A DNA stretch of 64,000 nt from Epinephelus fuscoguttatus (Eukaryota; Chordata; Actinopteri; Perciformes; Serranidae), in the NCBI RefSeq assembly GCF_011397635.1, contig NC_064765.1:34623519-34687518 (forward strand), given 5' to 3'. Below the pieces are notes generated by a model. It was not told where the DNA came from. It saw nothing but the letters and a program-made list of their open reading frames with translations, and did not search any database. A program made the translations under genes and the position numbers. Positions 23,880 to 36,310 of the stretch are shown here, one piece after another. Within the stretch, counting starts at the first letter, position 1. Each line of letters starts with the position of its first letter.

Positions 23880-24001
23880 AATGTTCAGCAAACCCTGGAT
23901 AATCAGCCAGTGTAGTGCAGCCACCCACCTGCTCAGAAGCACCTGGTGTAAAGCTACATGTTGTTCTGTTCTGGTTTGATGAGCACAACATGAACAGATC
24001 C
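23880..24001 (-). repeat. Right arm of the 120-bp inverted repeat pair
   Basis: Reverse complement matches 21991-22111. See that entry. Confidence 0.75.
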
Positions 24002-24835
24002 TCTTACCAGCCACTGCAGTGACACAGTCCTCTCCAGAATAACTACGGCATCAGCCATTTAATTACAACCTTCTGAGGCCATGCAAATGACCATTGTCTC
24101 AAAGAGGTAAATGTAGTGGGAAGGAGCGCGATAATTCTAAAACGTTGCAAAACCTAATAGGAAAGGCTGTTGTCTTTGTTTGTTTTTTTAACCCACAATG
24201 AGGATCTTTCCCTTCTTTCGCCAAGTGGTTTCACCAAAGGCCTAATGTTCACTGGCATAGTAAGCTTATAAGCTGACAGTGTTGCAGCGAGTGCTTTACA
24301 GATTCTTTTGTTGTGGGTCTCAGCTCTCAGCCTATAGAAGCTGGCCTTTACTATTGGTCAAGGTTGTTGGGGCTGTAGGCAGCTGAAAGAAATGGCTGCA
24401 GACACTAATCAGGGCTGTTAAATGATCCAGCAATTTGGTTTTTTTTTTGTAATATAATAATTCATTTAAAGTTAATATTGTCTAAATACACTTTAATTCT
24501 ATGTCACTGTAAAGACAGTAAAATACAAAAAAAGCATAGTGTTTGTTGTAGTAAAGATAGTCTGCATAGCCAGACCTATCTTGCGCTGTAATGGCGCTGA
24601 GGGAAGAGAGTTCTGGGCTGTTTGTATTTGTTTGAACTCTGCAATAGAAGTGCTCCACCTGTGCCTACACTGGTTGCTTATTGTGATGTTGTTTCTTGGA
24701 GTATCTTCAAATGCTTCATGTCCCTAAGATCTGTACAACCTATGCTAACACGTTATGTCAGTTAATAAACCATAATAACTGGTATATGTATTGAAACTGT
24801 TTCAAATAGGACATTTTTTTGTCAGTCATTCATTT
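24002..24835. other. Intergenic, nothing assigned
   Basis: No supported gene. A short T-run lies near 24440. Confidence 0.35.
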
Positions 24836-25566
24836 ACCATAAATGCTTATCCTGTTAGGGGGCGCAGGGGGCTGGAGCCTATCCCAGCTGACATTGGGGG
24901 AAAGGCGGGGTACACCCTGGACAGGTCGCCAGACTATCACAGGGCTGACACATAGAGACAGACAACCATTCACACTCACATTCAAACCTATGGGTGAGTT
25001 TAGAGTCACAAATTAACCTAACCTACATGTCTTTGGACTAGACTTTCACCGATTACAATTGTTTGGGCCGATACCGATTTCCAATTTGCAGAGTGTTTGG
25101 ACGGCCGATTACGTCAGTTTCAAGCGGCACAGTGCAGCAGAGAGAGCTCCGCAGATAGGTTTAACACAGACAATTAACAACTTTCTCCTTCTCTCTTTTG
25201 ATGTGTGTGCGTGAATGATTAAGGTGAGAAGCCGCCCATGTTTCACTTCCTCTCAGCGCCCAGGCCATGAGTTGCATGTCAATCATGCGGCACGACGGGA
25301 ATTTGACCAGCATTTTAAATCGACATATTTTAAATCGCAGGTCATGGCCGATGACATGAAAATCGGCCCATTTTTGAGCACTGCCGATTAATCGGTGCAA
25401 GTTTACTTTGGACTGTGGGAGGAAGCCGGAGTACCTGGAGAAAACCCACCCTTACACAGAGTGAACATGTAAACTCAACACAGAAGGCTCCCCCACCGTG
25501 GGTTTGAACAAGGAACCCTCTTGCAGTGAGGCAACAGTACTAACCACTGCTCCACCATGCCACCTT
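24836..25566 (+). mobile_element. LINE-2-type 3' end repeat, interrupted by a MITE
   Basis: The host parts 24836-25038 and 25406-25566 carry the very common vertebrate tail blocks ggctggagcctatcccagct, ccattcacactcacattc, tttggactgtgggaggaa, ggagaaaaccca and accactgctccacca. A related fragment lies inverted at 49270-49425. The two halves join exactly once the nested MITE is removed. Confidence 0.8.
25039..25405. mobile_element. Nested MITE (hAT-like) with perfect 8-bp target duplication
   Basis: Flanked by identical ctttggac copies (25031-25038 and 25406-25413). The ends TAGACTTTCACCGATTA and taatcggtgcaagttta form a 17-bp inverted pair with two mismatches. It is 367 bp, has no transposase, and sits inside the LINE-2-type tail. 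Confidence 0.85.
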
Positions 25567-25769
25567 TTTTCATCAGATTTTACTCACAAAAAATATTGAT
25601 CCATTAGATTTTTAAATGTAGAAACATAAAAAACACATTTCCTAACACTCACAAGTTATTTCTATGAGCAGAGTCAAAAGTCATTCATTCCTCTGGCGCT
25701 GCTCGAATTTTCATACAGTTGTGCAACACGCGTAACAAAGTGCAATGATGTCATTATAAGCGTAAAATC

Positions 25770-26260
25770 TGATGACAGAAGGCAGACAGAAGCCTTAGCT
25801 TTCTGCTGCCAAAAGAATGAATATTCTAGCTATTATGGTTTTTGTTTCAGCTCTATATATATATCCAGGATTATGCAAGCAACGATCTCCCGCAGTCTTT
25901 ACCAGGAAAGGTGAGGTAACATAAGGTGAGACAGAAGTCTTAGCTTGCAGCTGCATAAAGAAATTATATTCTAGCTATTATGCTTTTTATTTCAAATGAA
26001 TATATATCCAGGATTACACAAACAACGACCTCCTGCAGCCATCATGGGGAAATACTGGCATAACTACAGTGAAATTCCATGTTTGCATGGCCCGTAAGGT
26101 AGGACAATGTCAGGTCATGACATGATGACGGGGGAGACAGTAGTCTTAGCTTTCTGCTGCAAAAAGAATGAATGATGTAGCTATCATGGTTCTTATTTTA
26201 GATCCATTTCAACAGGACTGTGCAAACTGATCTCCCACGGCTGCCTGCGGGAGGCCTGTT
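25770..26260 (+). repeat. Three-copy tandem repeat, unit about 140-200 bp
   Basis: The module agacagaagtcttagct ... tctagctattatgg ... atatatccaggatta ... caacgatctcc begins at about 25784, 25929 and 26135. The second unit is extended by about 60 bases. Not coding; function unknown. Confidence 0.8.
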
Positions 26261-26417
26261 TTCAAAGGGTTAAATCAATCATAATCATCATGGGTGGCAC
26301 TGAGCCCAGGATGCAGCGACAGTGCCCCAGTGTCAGGAGGGAACTTGTTTTGGTAGAGAGGTGAGTGCTGGCAATGAAATGGCTCAGTCCCTGCAAAAGA
26401 AAACACCACATAAAACA

Positions 26418-26830
26418 TTAAAGATCTAGTGTATAGGATTTAAGATCATTATAATAGCCTGAATATAAGTATTATTGTGTTTCTGTTACATTAGAATGTG
26501 CCATATTTCTACATAGAGGAGTGGGTCTTCGATTTTAGCCATGTTTCTACAGTCGCCAAAAACAGACAAATCAAACACTTGCTCTAGATAGGGCCATTTG
26601 CCTCATTCTTTATTTGCATCAGCCACCATAGTTACAAACCCATTTGCAATGAGAACTGTTTATTCTTCAGAAGGTTATTAGCATTGGATAATTCAGCCAC
26701 CGCTAAAAACCTCCTGAAGAATAAACAGTAAAGGAATTTTAACCGGCAGAAGTTTCAGCCGGGTGCAATCTGCAATCCTCACAGTTAAATGCCACTAAAA
26801 CCCCCTAAATCTTACACATTGAATCTTTAA
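26418..26830. mobile_element. TTAA-target MITE (413 bp)
   Basis: Inverted ends TTAAAGATCTAGTGTATAGG (26418) and, at the right end 26805-26830, the inverted match TTAAAGATTCAATGTGTAAG. TTAA is present at both borders. Inside, an 18-base hairpin arm actgtttattcttcag is repeated inverted about 40 bases later (26657-26733). The end sequence is related to the 1.2-kb TTAA elements. Confidence 0.75.
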
Positions 26831-27516
26831 AAAGAGGTTTTAGCGTGTTGGGTGCTAGCTCGGCAGTCGTTGTTGTTGTTATTTGACACACAGCACTAAA
26901 CAAGCTCTGCTCACAAACTGTTCATATGTTTTCCTAGGGGGAAAAAAATGCACCCAAATTTGCACATATCCCACGTTATCATGAGCCAGTAATTTGTATA
27001 TAACCCACATATTTTGGAAGGCTGCAATCATGTGATCAATGCGCTAATGGAAGTGAACAAGGAAGCAGTCCTGAGCAGTCTGAAAGGAGGCAGGTTGGGT
27101 TGCTGGATGGGTCACAAAACACAGGACTTTCCCCAGGAGACTAATGTTTGGATTCCTGTGAACTCTGAGTCATTTTAAGGTATGTCCTAACCATGTATTT
27201 TTTCCTAAACAGAAACCACAGTACCAATACTTGCATCATTCATGGGGTGCTAATTCGTAGGATATCATACGTACTGTTCTGTGTGCATTTTTGGAGCATA
27301 TACAAATTGTTCCAAGGGGATATGTTGTTCTGAAACGTGTGGAGATAGGTCTGGCTATACAAGAGTAGTTTAAGGAGGCAACGGGAGATAGGTGTCTGTG
27401 AGCCAATAAAGATGCAAATAAAACATTATATATCAGTATAGTATTTTTTCAGTAATGCTATCATTATTAATGTGGATAAAATAAAAAGCAGCACTGACCA
27501 AATTTATCGTTTTTTT

Positions 27517-27564
<48 letters not shown>

Positions 27565-27659
27565 ACAAATTGTCATATATGTGGTATTTCTTTTTAACTT
27601 GTGTATGTCACCCTCATGTTGAAGCTTTATGTTATATTTTATGTTGTGACAGTGTACAA
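26831..27659. other. Intergenic, with (AC)n at 27518-27561
   Basis: A pure CA microsatellite is present. No other feature. Confidence 0.45.
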
Positions 27660-27986
27660 AGCCACTTGGGTATGGTGAGGAAAAGATTATGTTTTTGCTT
27701 AAAATACATGGTTTAGTCGCTACACACAGCTGGAAATGTCATGATGTGTCATTAAAAATACCCACTCCTGTTGTTTGTTGGACTGGAACAGTCGTCTGCT
27801 GCTGTCTGTTGCTTGGCAGCTGTCTTGCCTGACTTTCACACCATCTACCATCCCCGCCTCCTCCTGGTGAGAAACTCAGCCCATACACAGTACATGTAAT
27901 TTAAACAAAAAACGTTGATAAGAATGAAACATAGAAATGATATATCTCAGTGGTTTGCAGACACATACAATGCCAACATGTAATTA
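27660..27986 (+). repeat. Copy of the atgccaacatttt MITE family
   Basis: The blocks tttgttggactggaacagtc, cctcctcctggtgagaa and tttgcagacacatacaatg match the families at 22.8 and 61.8 kb in the same order. Confidence 0.6.
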
Positions 27987-29895
27987 TGGGGTGTAAGGGA
28001 CCGAGCTGGCAGACAAGAGGAGACTCAGGTGGTTTTCAAAAAAAAGGCTTTTATTTTACACAATACTACAAAAAAAAGGTACAAATGATAAATGTATAAC
28101 TAAAGTTCTGGGCCCATAAAAGAGGTCAAATAAACAAAACTGAACTTAAGTGACCTTAACACCAACAACAGACCTTACAAAGTAGACACAATGGGGAACA
28201 TATATACTGGCTGATCAGACCATTAAAACACAAGAGGGATGACAGACAGACAAACACTACCAACTAAGCAATAAATAACAAAACAGAATAATTCCCCCCA
28301 AAAAAGGTTAACTCAACTAAATTAACCAAACCAAAAATACCAAAACTAAATTTTTAATCAAGAGAAACAAACAATATAACTAAACGGAAAAATAACAGCT
28401 TCTCCCTATGAGGTGGCAGGAATTGGTACGGCCCAATTGGCCACTTCCTGTATTTAACAGTTTCAGTTCCTGGGGCACATCCTTTGCTTGAGCGTGGCCA
28501 GATGTCCTTCAGAAGCAGCACCTGCACACTTAATGCAACTGTGTGGCTGCAAGTGCGGCCATCACATGGGGACTGAGCTGTCTGAAACCAAACCTAAAAT
28601 AAAAATTCTCCAACTTTTCCTTAAGCTTCAGCCACATCTCGTGACCTTCCTCAGTGGATGCTGAGTTTCCATGGAGATAGCTTAGGAGATCACATGCACA
28701 GCTATAACTTTTAACAAGCTCCACAAACAAAACAAAAAGGTACCAACATAGGACTCTGTTGTCATCCCCCAGGAATACTACATGTGGTCAAAAGTCCATG
28801 CAGAATAAAGATGAACTGGGAACAAGATAGCAGTCTGCAGACACTTGTTCCATTTTGTTTGAATGGCTGAGGAGATAGCTCAGTTGCCATCATGTGTGTA
28901 CACATGTGACTGTAGTTTCAGAATGTAATTGTGGGCTATAGAAATAAACTTCACTTGAAGGTCAACTAAACCAATTTTACTCATAAAGGTCAGTTTACTC
29001 GTTATGGGGAGTCTGTGAAAACAGTTGTGGCTCGGGAGGGAGCTTGACAAAAAGAGTGACACAAAACAGCCCCAAAGATTTCATCAAGAGCTCAGAGACT
29101 GCAAATTTAGATCACAGAGCTTCAGCTATGAATTAGAGATGCCAGTTTGAAAGACATGGACATTTACCAGGCAGAGACAGGCTAATGAAGAGAGGCTATC
29201 AAGTTGGGGAGCGCAGAATCTGGCATCCTTTGCAGCTTGACTCATACAGGGAATTAAAAGTCAGGCATCTTGGCCGCTGCTAGGGTTTTTATCTTTATTG
29301 TAGAAATAAATCAATTTTGATTTTTGTTTGTCCCACAACTACATTGCTGGCATACACCTTTAACTTTAAGTAAGAATCATGATTTGTAGAAATATTCCAA
29401 TGGTTGCATAATTTTTAGAGGTCAGGAACCGGCTGCTGGCAGCCACATCATGCAGTTCTCCAATGGTTTTGGCTCTTACGGTTAATTTACTGTTTTTTAC
29501 ATCAGACAGAGGTTGTGCCAGGATCAGAGCAACGTGGTAATTACATGCTTTATCCTCCTCCAGGGTGTCATATTAATTTTTAGTGATTTTGCACCTCCTG
29601 CGCATGGATACACTTTAGTGTAAGTCTGCAGTCAAATGAAGCTTATGTACTGTAGTTGATCCGGTCCATGTTGTTCTTTACATCATGGACCTGTCAGGTT
29701 GCTGTGACACTGAGCACCCTGCTGCTGGCAAAGGAAAGAAAAAGAGGTGATCTGATTAGTCATTAGTGACAACAGCTCCCACCACAGCTGTTGATGTTCC
29801 ATTACACTTACCCTTGTTTCCAGTTGTGCTATTGTTGTTCTGCACACCTCTCAGGCCACAATTGTATCGCACATCAGTCACACTCACACAGTAGG
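27987..29895. other. Intergenic, nothing firmly assigned
   Basis: The A-rich stretch 28020-28400, with a TTTATT at 28049, could be the 3' end of a decayed - strand transposon transcript. The - strand open frame at 28530-28730 has no recognisable motif. Confidence 0.3.
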
Positions 29896-30042
29896 GTTTA
29901 GGACTTTATTAGAATCCTCATTAGCTGATGCAGAGAATCAGCTACTCCTCCTGGGGTCCACAAAAATAAAGCCTAGCCTATATACATTTATTTATATGTA
30001 TATATATATATATATATATGTATATGTATGTATGTATGTATA
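29896..30042 (+). repeat. Fish interspersed repeat tail plus (TA)n/(TATG)n microsatellite
   Basis: The blocks ggactttattagaatcc and ctactcctcctggggtcc are typical of a common teleost repeat; TA- and TATG-rich microsatellite DNA follows from 29997. Confidence 0.6.
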
Positions 30043-31379
30043 TAATGACATAACATATAAGACATTTACAGACAAATCAGAGAAGTATATTGCAATATTT
30101 TTTCTCAAAAATATATTACTGTACATATTATTACTCATATCCAGTCAAGGATTTGAGGGGGGACACCATCCCCGTTGTTAGCAAAAAGACGAACCTGCCA
30201 TCTTTCTCCATCCAAGTCCATTGCCAGACAATGATTGAAAGAGGAGATTCTCAGCTTTCTAATAATATCAGCACCGTTTTATACTGTACTGTTATACTAT
30301 ACATCATGACTGTCATGGAGCCATGATTTTAAGAGAAAAGCCCTCAAAGTTTGCAAAGATACATGACAGGGTTCATTGATTTTCCAAACTGGGAGCACAT
30401 ACTATACTCCGAGGGTTGTCCCAGTGTGAAAAATACAACGAAAAGCTGTGGGACACTTTATTTTTTTTCTCACCAAGGAGGAAACAAAAAGAAGCGTACA
30501 TAACCACACTGTGCAGGAAGACAAGAAATATGATGAGAGAAATACTGTATGGAAGGACTGTGACCTGAACGTTAGCAAACATGTTGCAATGGACTTCACA
30601 TGATTTCACAATCTGGATTAATATTTTTATGTAAACCCCGTTTCATTCTTTTGATTGATTGGACCTTCTGGACTAAAGGGATATAAATAAATCAAGGAAT
30701 GGTGGGACAGTGCTCATGGTTATTGTGGTCCATGATCCGTAGATCATAAATGTTTAAACATTTAACATTATATTTTGATGCCCAGTGATAAGTTGCTTAG
30801 CACTATGTTAGCTCAAGCGGGTCGCATGTGGCTCTGTCTGGGTTTTCGTGCCTTTCTCTTTAAGCCACCCGCCCTAAAAAGCCCAGTCTGCTCTGATTGG
30901 TCAGTTTTTCCAGGCCTACCACATTTCGGCATCTCTGCGTCATCATTTTAGCCGGGGAATGACCATAACGAAGTATAGCTGCACTTTCTAAACATGGCCA
31001 GACATATTCCAGCAGGAATATGATCTGAAATCGGGGAGAAATTACCAACATCAGCAACAAAGATTACATATTTTCCTGACGTTAGCATGTAACTACATGT
31101 AGCAGTGTATGTAATGTTAACGCTTGCGATAACATGTGTGGAGCAGATGACCACAATAAAAAATCTGCCAGAAGTTCACGTCGGCTCATAGCCAGAGTAG
31201 AATAAGGATGGGAAATGGAGTCAGAAGACTTTTTTCTCTCTCTCTCTTTTATACTTTATTACTCCATGAGGGAAAAATCAGTTTTTTTTTCATTCTGTTG
31301 TCATGTACACACAGGCTCGAAATACACACACACATGCACAAACAATACCTATACATGCATTAAATGGAGAGATGTCAAA
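30043..31379. other. Intergenic, nothing assigned
   Basis: No supported gene; CT-rich and T-rich runs around 31230-31300. Confidence 0.3.
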
Positions 31380-31566
31380 GCAAGGGGGCTGCCCATGCGC
31401 CCTAAGCAGTTGGGGTTTGATGCTTTGCTCAGGGGCACCTCGGCAGTACTCAGGAGTTGACCTGGCACCTCTCCAGCAACAAGTCCACACTCCATATTTG
31501 ATCTGGACAGGCAACCAGCCGGTTCCCAACCCAACTACTATGGACGGAGCTACTGCCCCCCCTCAG
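31380..31566 (+). repeat. Fish interspersed repeat (gctcaggggcacctcggcag type)
   Basis: Contains tgctcaggggcacctcggca, the block gcacctctccagcaacaagt and cggagctactgcc, a combination I recognise from a frequent teleost repeat. Exact family uncertain. Confidence 0.6.
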
Positions 31567-32345
31567 GGATTATTTTAACATATGTTTACCTCATTATTTG
31601 AAACTTTAGTCATGTTTAATATGAGCATCCGACACTGTAACATTAGAAAGTAAAGGAAAAGCATAACAGGTCCTCTTTTATAATTTCTTTTACATTGTTT
31701 TAATATAAGACCTCCCACTGGTGGCAGCACTAAATACAATAAAATGGAGCAGCAGGGTGAGTGTGAGGAAACGTCATGCTCCATTTTGATTTTCCCTATG
31801 GCTCCTCTCAGTGTTAAGAATTTTACCAGCATATCATCTTTTTAAGTTGTCATAGACAAGTACAGCTTTCATAACTGTGTTTGATTTTTTTCAAACTAAC
31901 TGAGTCCAATTTATAAAAGTCACTGCATTGTATCTGTTGGAGGCGATGGAGCTGAGGTTCAGTATGTAATGGCAGAGAAAGCATCCTCACTCTCCAGTCT
32001 GTGGGAAGTCATATATTTCTAAAGGAGTAAATATTGCACAGATGGCAATGTGCAAAGGCTTTAGTCTGATAACACATTTGTTGAGCTTTAGTGACTTTAA
32101 TGTGCTTCCAAAAAGACAGCATTAGTACCTGACTCCTTTACACAGTATGGAGAAACTGGGACTGACAACAGAGCCCTGAGAGTTTCACATGGAAAGGTAC
32201 CTGATGGACTCAGTAAGGCTTGTCAGCGTGTGCAAAGTGCATCATGGCTCTGCTTATTTTATGGATTAGTGCCAGTAAATCAATCTGATACAATGCTGGA
32301 GTGGCATTAGGTTAACTGCTGAAAGAGCAGTGCACATCAAGATGG
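31567..32345. other. Intergenic, nothing assigned
   Basis: No supported gene or repeat boundary. Confidence 0.3.
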
Positions 32346-32480
32346 TTATCATTATTATTAGAGAACACATCGGGTGTGATTCAGCCATACATGTTTGAGC
32401 CACAGTCAGACCCAGACCCAGACCCAGACGAGGAGTCTGTTGTGCACCAGAATCAGCAACTACAAAATATGTCAGAATGG
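32346..32480 (+). pseudogene. P2X7-like PYMFEP exon fragment with splice donor
   Basis: The + frame reads ENTSGVIQPYMFEPQSD, then a DPDPDPDEES run and QQLQNMSEW. The final W codon is followed immediately by a donor-like GTAAGTG (32480). It is related to the PYLFEP exon in the TTAA elements: same PY-x-FEP core, acidic linker and terminal (T/S)EW. No start codon or downstream Cys-rich exon was found. Confidence 0.45.
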
Positions 32481-32581
32481 TAAGTGCTGTTAGCATCTTT
32501 TATTTGTTTACGTTGTTTGTTAGCTTGTTAGCTTGTTGGCTAACTGGCAGTGGCTGACATTACATTTAGTCACTGTTTGAT

Positions 32582-32800
32582 GAAAACCACGTATCTCCAC
32601 TTTTGATGATTCTGACTTTCTATGCGCTTTGATGGACACTTCTGACACCCAATGGAGATATATGTTGAATAGATGATGTAATAAAACGTCTTTCCATTGG
32701 CCATTTGGATACCCAATGTTAAGGGTTGCTAGGGAATATTATGGACACTCCATGTACTGTAGAAAGTCAAACTCGTCAAAAGTGGAGATACGTGTTTTTT
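32582..32800. mobile_element. Short MITE with about 40-bp inverted ends
   Basis: The left end (32582-32621, with cacgtatctccacttttga) and the right end (32761-32800) are inverted copies over about 40 bases with a few mismatches. The total is 219 bp. Target duplication unclear; no coding capacity. Confidence 0.75.
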
Positions 32801-33404
32801 ATCGGACAGCAACGATTTGTGGTTGTTAAACATAAAATAATATCTGCTATAATAGGGATTTGGTAGAAATTTTTGCAGTAAGTGTTTTTTTTGTTTGTTT
32901 GTCTTGGGTTATTTTTTTCTGAGTCACGTGGGGGGCAGTGGAAGCAAGTTTTAGACACAATGATGTATCATAGTTTTTTAAGTTGACATGGCAAACCTGT
33001 CAAACAGTTGATTATTTACACATCCAGAAGTTGCAGTGCAACATTTGCATTTAAAGTTGTGTTACTGTCCACCTTGAGAATGTAATTTACACTCTCTTTT
33101 AACTCTGTTTTTGGTCTCTAACAACTCCTGAGGGACATATTTGGCTCTTTAGCTGCTAAATGCTCCACTGTGTTCACTAGCCTGCCTATAACACCATGAC
33201 GTTATTGAGACCGGTGGTGTGGTGGCAGTTGGTGAGGTTGGTGTGCTACCAGGTAGATGAGTAGGTTACTGAAAAGGGAGTGGGTACACTCTCCTATATA
33301 TTCCAATGGCTTTTGACTGATAGGTGGGCATACTGTAAACAACCAGGAAAAAAGGTGGATATACCCCATGTACCCAACTAAGTAAACATGTAAACTTATT
33401 AAAA
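32801..33404. other. Intergenic, nothing assigned
   Basis: No supported feature. Confidence 0.3.
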
Positions 33405-33988
33405 CAGGGGTTTTAAACATTTTTCAGGCCAAGGACCCTTTAACTCCAACAGAGACATAGTAGGGACCCTCTACTTCTGGGTCCTCAACAGGGGGTCAGC
33501 TCATAGTTACTGCAGAGGGGGTGCCAAACTATTGTTTAACAGCTACCCATGAATCCCTGTGCAATCTTGTGAGCTAGCTAACACTAAATCACAACAATTA
33601 GATGATCTAGTGAGCTAACATATATGGATTATTAAAACATATCAGCCAATCAGTGGTATTATTTTACCATATGTATGGACATTCTTCATTCTACAATGGA
33701 TTGTTTTATAACTTTTTGATCGAGAGACTCTGAAACGCCGCCCACCTCAGAAACCACCAGTGAAAGTGCAGTGTGAAGCTAACACACTTAGCCATGCTCC
33801 AACTACTGCTGACTCAGCAGCAACAGGCAAGTGCAAATGAGAGAAGACCAAAACATATTCAGCAAATTATCTCAAGTGCTACTAAATGTTGAATGCTAAA
33901 TGTAATTCAGTATATGTAGTAGGGTCTCCCTGCTCTGTCTCTCTGTGAGCCAAGTGGTCATTGGCCTGAAAAACATTGAAGACCCCTG
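33405..33988. mobile_element. hAT-type MITE with CAGGGGT ends
   Basis: The left end CAGGGGTTTTAAACATTTTT (33405) followed by caggccaaggaccc is matched inverted at the right end by ggcctgaaaaacattgaaga and cccctg (ending 33988). This CAGGGGT...CAGGCCAAGGACC end is typical of hAT elements in vertebrates. 584 bp, no transposase. No clear 8-bp duplication, so the flanks may have decayed. Confidence 0.7.
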
Positions 33989-35599
33989 GTTTCAGCATTT
34001 TTCAAAAAGCTTGTTCATATTTTCCATACACATCATGGTACTTTATGGCAGACATGATGAGAAAACTAATGACCTCCATCCGCAGCTGCCATAGATCAAC
34101 AACCACATCAGGCCCTGCAGACATATTATGGTCATATTGTGATATTTATCGCTGCCTCAGTGTGAGGAGAGTGATAAATAACAACAGCATAATAGAACAG
34201 CCTGTACATTTATATTTAACCAGAGACATTCTATAAGCTCAGTCTCCCATCTTTCTCAGAGTGCACTGATCCTGAAAAGTTTGTTCAAATTAGTTCAAGA
34301 ATTACAGTAAATCTGGTCACATATTTTTACAGACTGTGTGACAAACAGACTGTGTCATCTGGCCCAATAAATCACCACAGTCCCTGTGGTGGCTGAGGAA
34401 CTGGCACATAGATTAACTATTCATAATGGTGGTCTCTCGCTCTGCCTCTCTCTTCCTCTCTGGCCTTATTCAAAGTGCTCTAATTAATCAGCCTTAAATA
34501 GATGGACAGACCTACATTACTGACACAACTCCTCATACACCATGTACTATTTAATACACAGATGGCACCGCAGGCTGTGCGCGTGTGTTCGTGTGTGTGT
34601 GTGTGTGTGCGTGTGTGTGTTATAAATATACTGTTGTGTGTTGCTGATGCACTACAGTGAAGATTTTCCCAGTAATGAGTGATTATATCAGTAAAGTCAC
34701 AGTTTTAAAAAGAAAAAACTAATTTTTTTTTCTAGTTAACACAGCAGTTGGAGCTTAATTTTCTGAATGAAAAGCAGGTTTTGGGTTCGTCATTAATCTT
34801 GGATAGCAAGGGTTACTCCAGTTTATTAAAGCTTGGGTTTTACAATAAGTTTTTTTGCCATCATTTCTATTGGTTTTGATAACATCATACTCACATAAGC
34901 AATTGCTGAGATCTAGGAAGATTATGACATTGTTACAACAAAGTCCAACGGGGCAAAGAACATGAGCAGTCAGAAAGGTTGTAAAAAAAGAAAACAGTTT
35001 AGCTAGATTATCTTGTCAACTTTATCTGCAGATAAAACTGAAAGTGAATGTGTCCAAAATGTTGCTAATATTCCCTCATTGAACAAAAATGTTGTATGCT
35101 CATCTACTGCAGCTACAGTAGATCTAAGTTAAACCAAAGTCCAACAGGGTGTTGTTTAAAACTTGGTGTTTTTAGACCTGCCTTCTCTTTAGCGATGTTA
35201 CCAGATCTTAGCAGTTAGCTTGCTAAGCATTATGTCATTATAATCAGTAGGGGCCAAGTCGTAATGAATTATCCTGTAATATTTCAAATGTGTTGCTATT
35301 TTAAGATTAAAGCTGCATTGACTGCTTTTTCTCCACTTGGGGTCAGCAGAACAACCTGTCAACACATTAATGCCAAAACACACCAAGTAGTGACAGAGTG
35401 CAGCTTGCTGCAATAACTACTTTTCTTGGGAGTTATGTTTATGGGTTTCATGAGGGAAGATGTTCTTTGTGACATAGGTCAACATGTCACAGGAGTCACA
35501 GGACTCTGGTCCTCCTGACATTGTTCTGAGTTTATATGAGAAATCAACTTTAGTTCTATGGGTTTCTTAGCACTAGAAGATCCTTTTACATTGTAAATA
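33989..35599. other. Intergenic, with (GT)n at 34583-34620
   Basis: Microsatellite only; otherwise no gene. Confidence 0.4.
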
Positions 35600-36310
35600 G
35601 CCAACCTGTTCACATCCCAACTTGTTGAATTATGCTTTTTAAATGCATTGTGTCTTTTCCAAATATGTTTTTTTCCACAGGAAATATATAGTTTCTGCTT
35701 GTTACATGCATGAGATCTTTTTTTTTTTAAATATACTTAGGAAGTAGGTAAAACACTTTGGTTTTAGGTTTGTTTTTGTAGGTTTAGGCAACAAAAGTCC
35801 ATGGTTGGGTTTAGGAACACACGCCATGGTTTGGCTTAAAATAAGTATGGTTGTCACCAATGTAATGCTACATGACGTAGCATATGCCATGTGACATAAA
35901 TCACAAGCATAGCATGCTGGACATACTAGCACACTGCGTCGTTATTAAAGTAATTCAAATGACTTTTGGTTGCATACAGCCAATAAACAGCAAGCTCCTG
36001 GGGAAAAGTCTAGAGTTTGTTTGACCCATCCATCCTAAACACGGATTTTCTAGCTTTTTTACCACAGTAGTTGCTGGCGGTATCACAAACCGCTGCCGTC
36101 CAGTGTGTATCATGCCGCTGCAAAAGGTGCATATTTATGTGTCGGTGTCTGACACCAACATATACCGATGAAGTGCGGGTAATTGACAAGTTGGGCTGTG
36201 GTCCGACCGATGTGAAGGGTGCCTCTGTGCATCCGTGACGGCTGATAAAGTGGCAGCATTTGACGTATCTGCATTTCTTGGGATGAGACCAGCCTGAAAC
36301 TGTCATTTGA
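35600..36310 (+). repeat. Dispersed repeat, uninterrupted counterpart of 17340-19010
   Basis: Aligns with 17340-17525 plus 18571-19010 but lacks the 1.04-kb insert, so it serves as an empty-site comparison. Shared blocks include gcattgtgtcttttcc, gcaacaaaagtccatgg and cccatccatcctaaacac. Diverged. Confidence 0.6.

Noticed and set aside
25770..26260. CRISPR-like repeat-spacer structure
   Set aside because: Three long, diverged tandem units in eukaryotic DNA; no short identical repeats or unique spacers of constant size.
28530..28730. 66-aa - strand open frame (FVELVKSYSCACDLL...)
   Set aside because: Looks peptide-like but has no recognisable family, flanking splice sites or upstream exon. 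Kept as unannotated.
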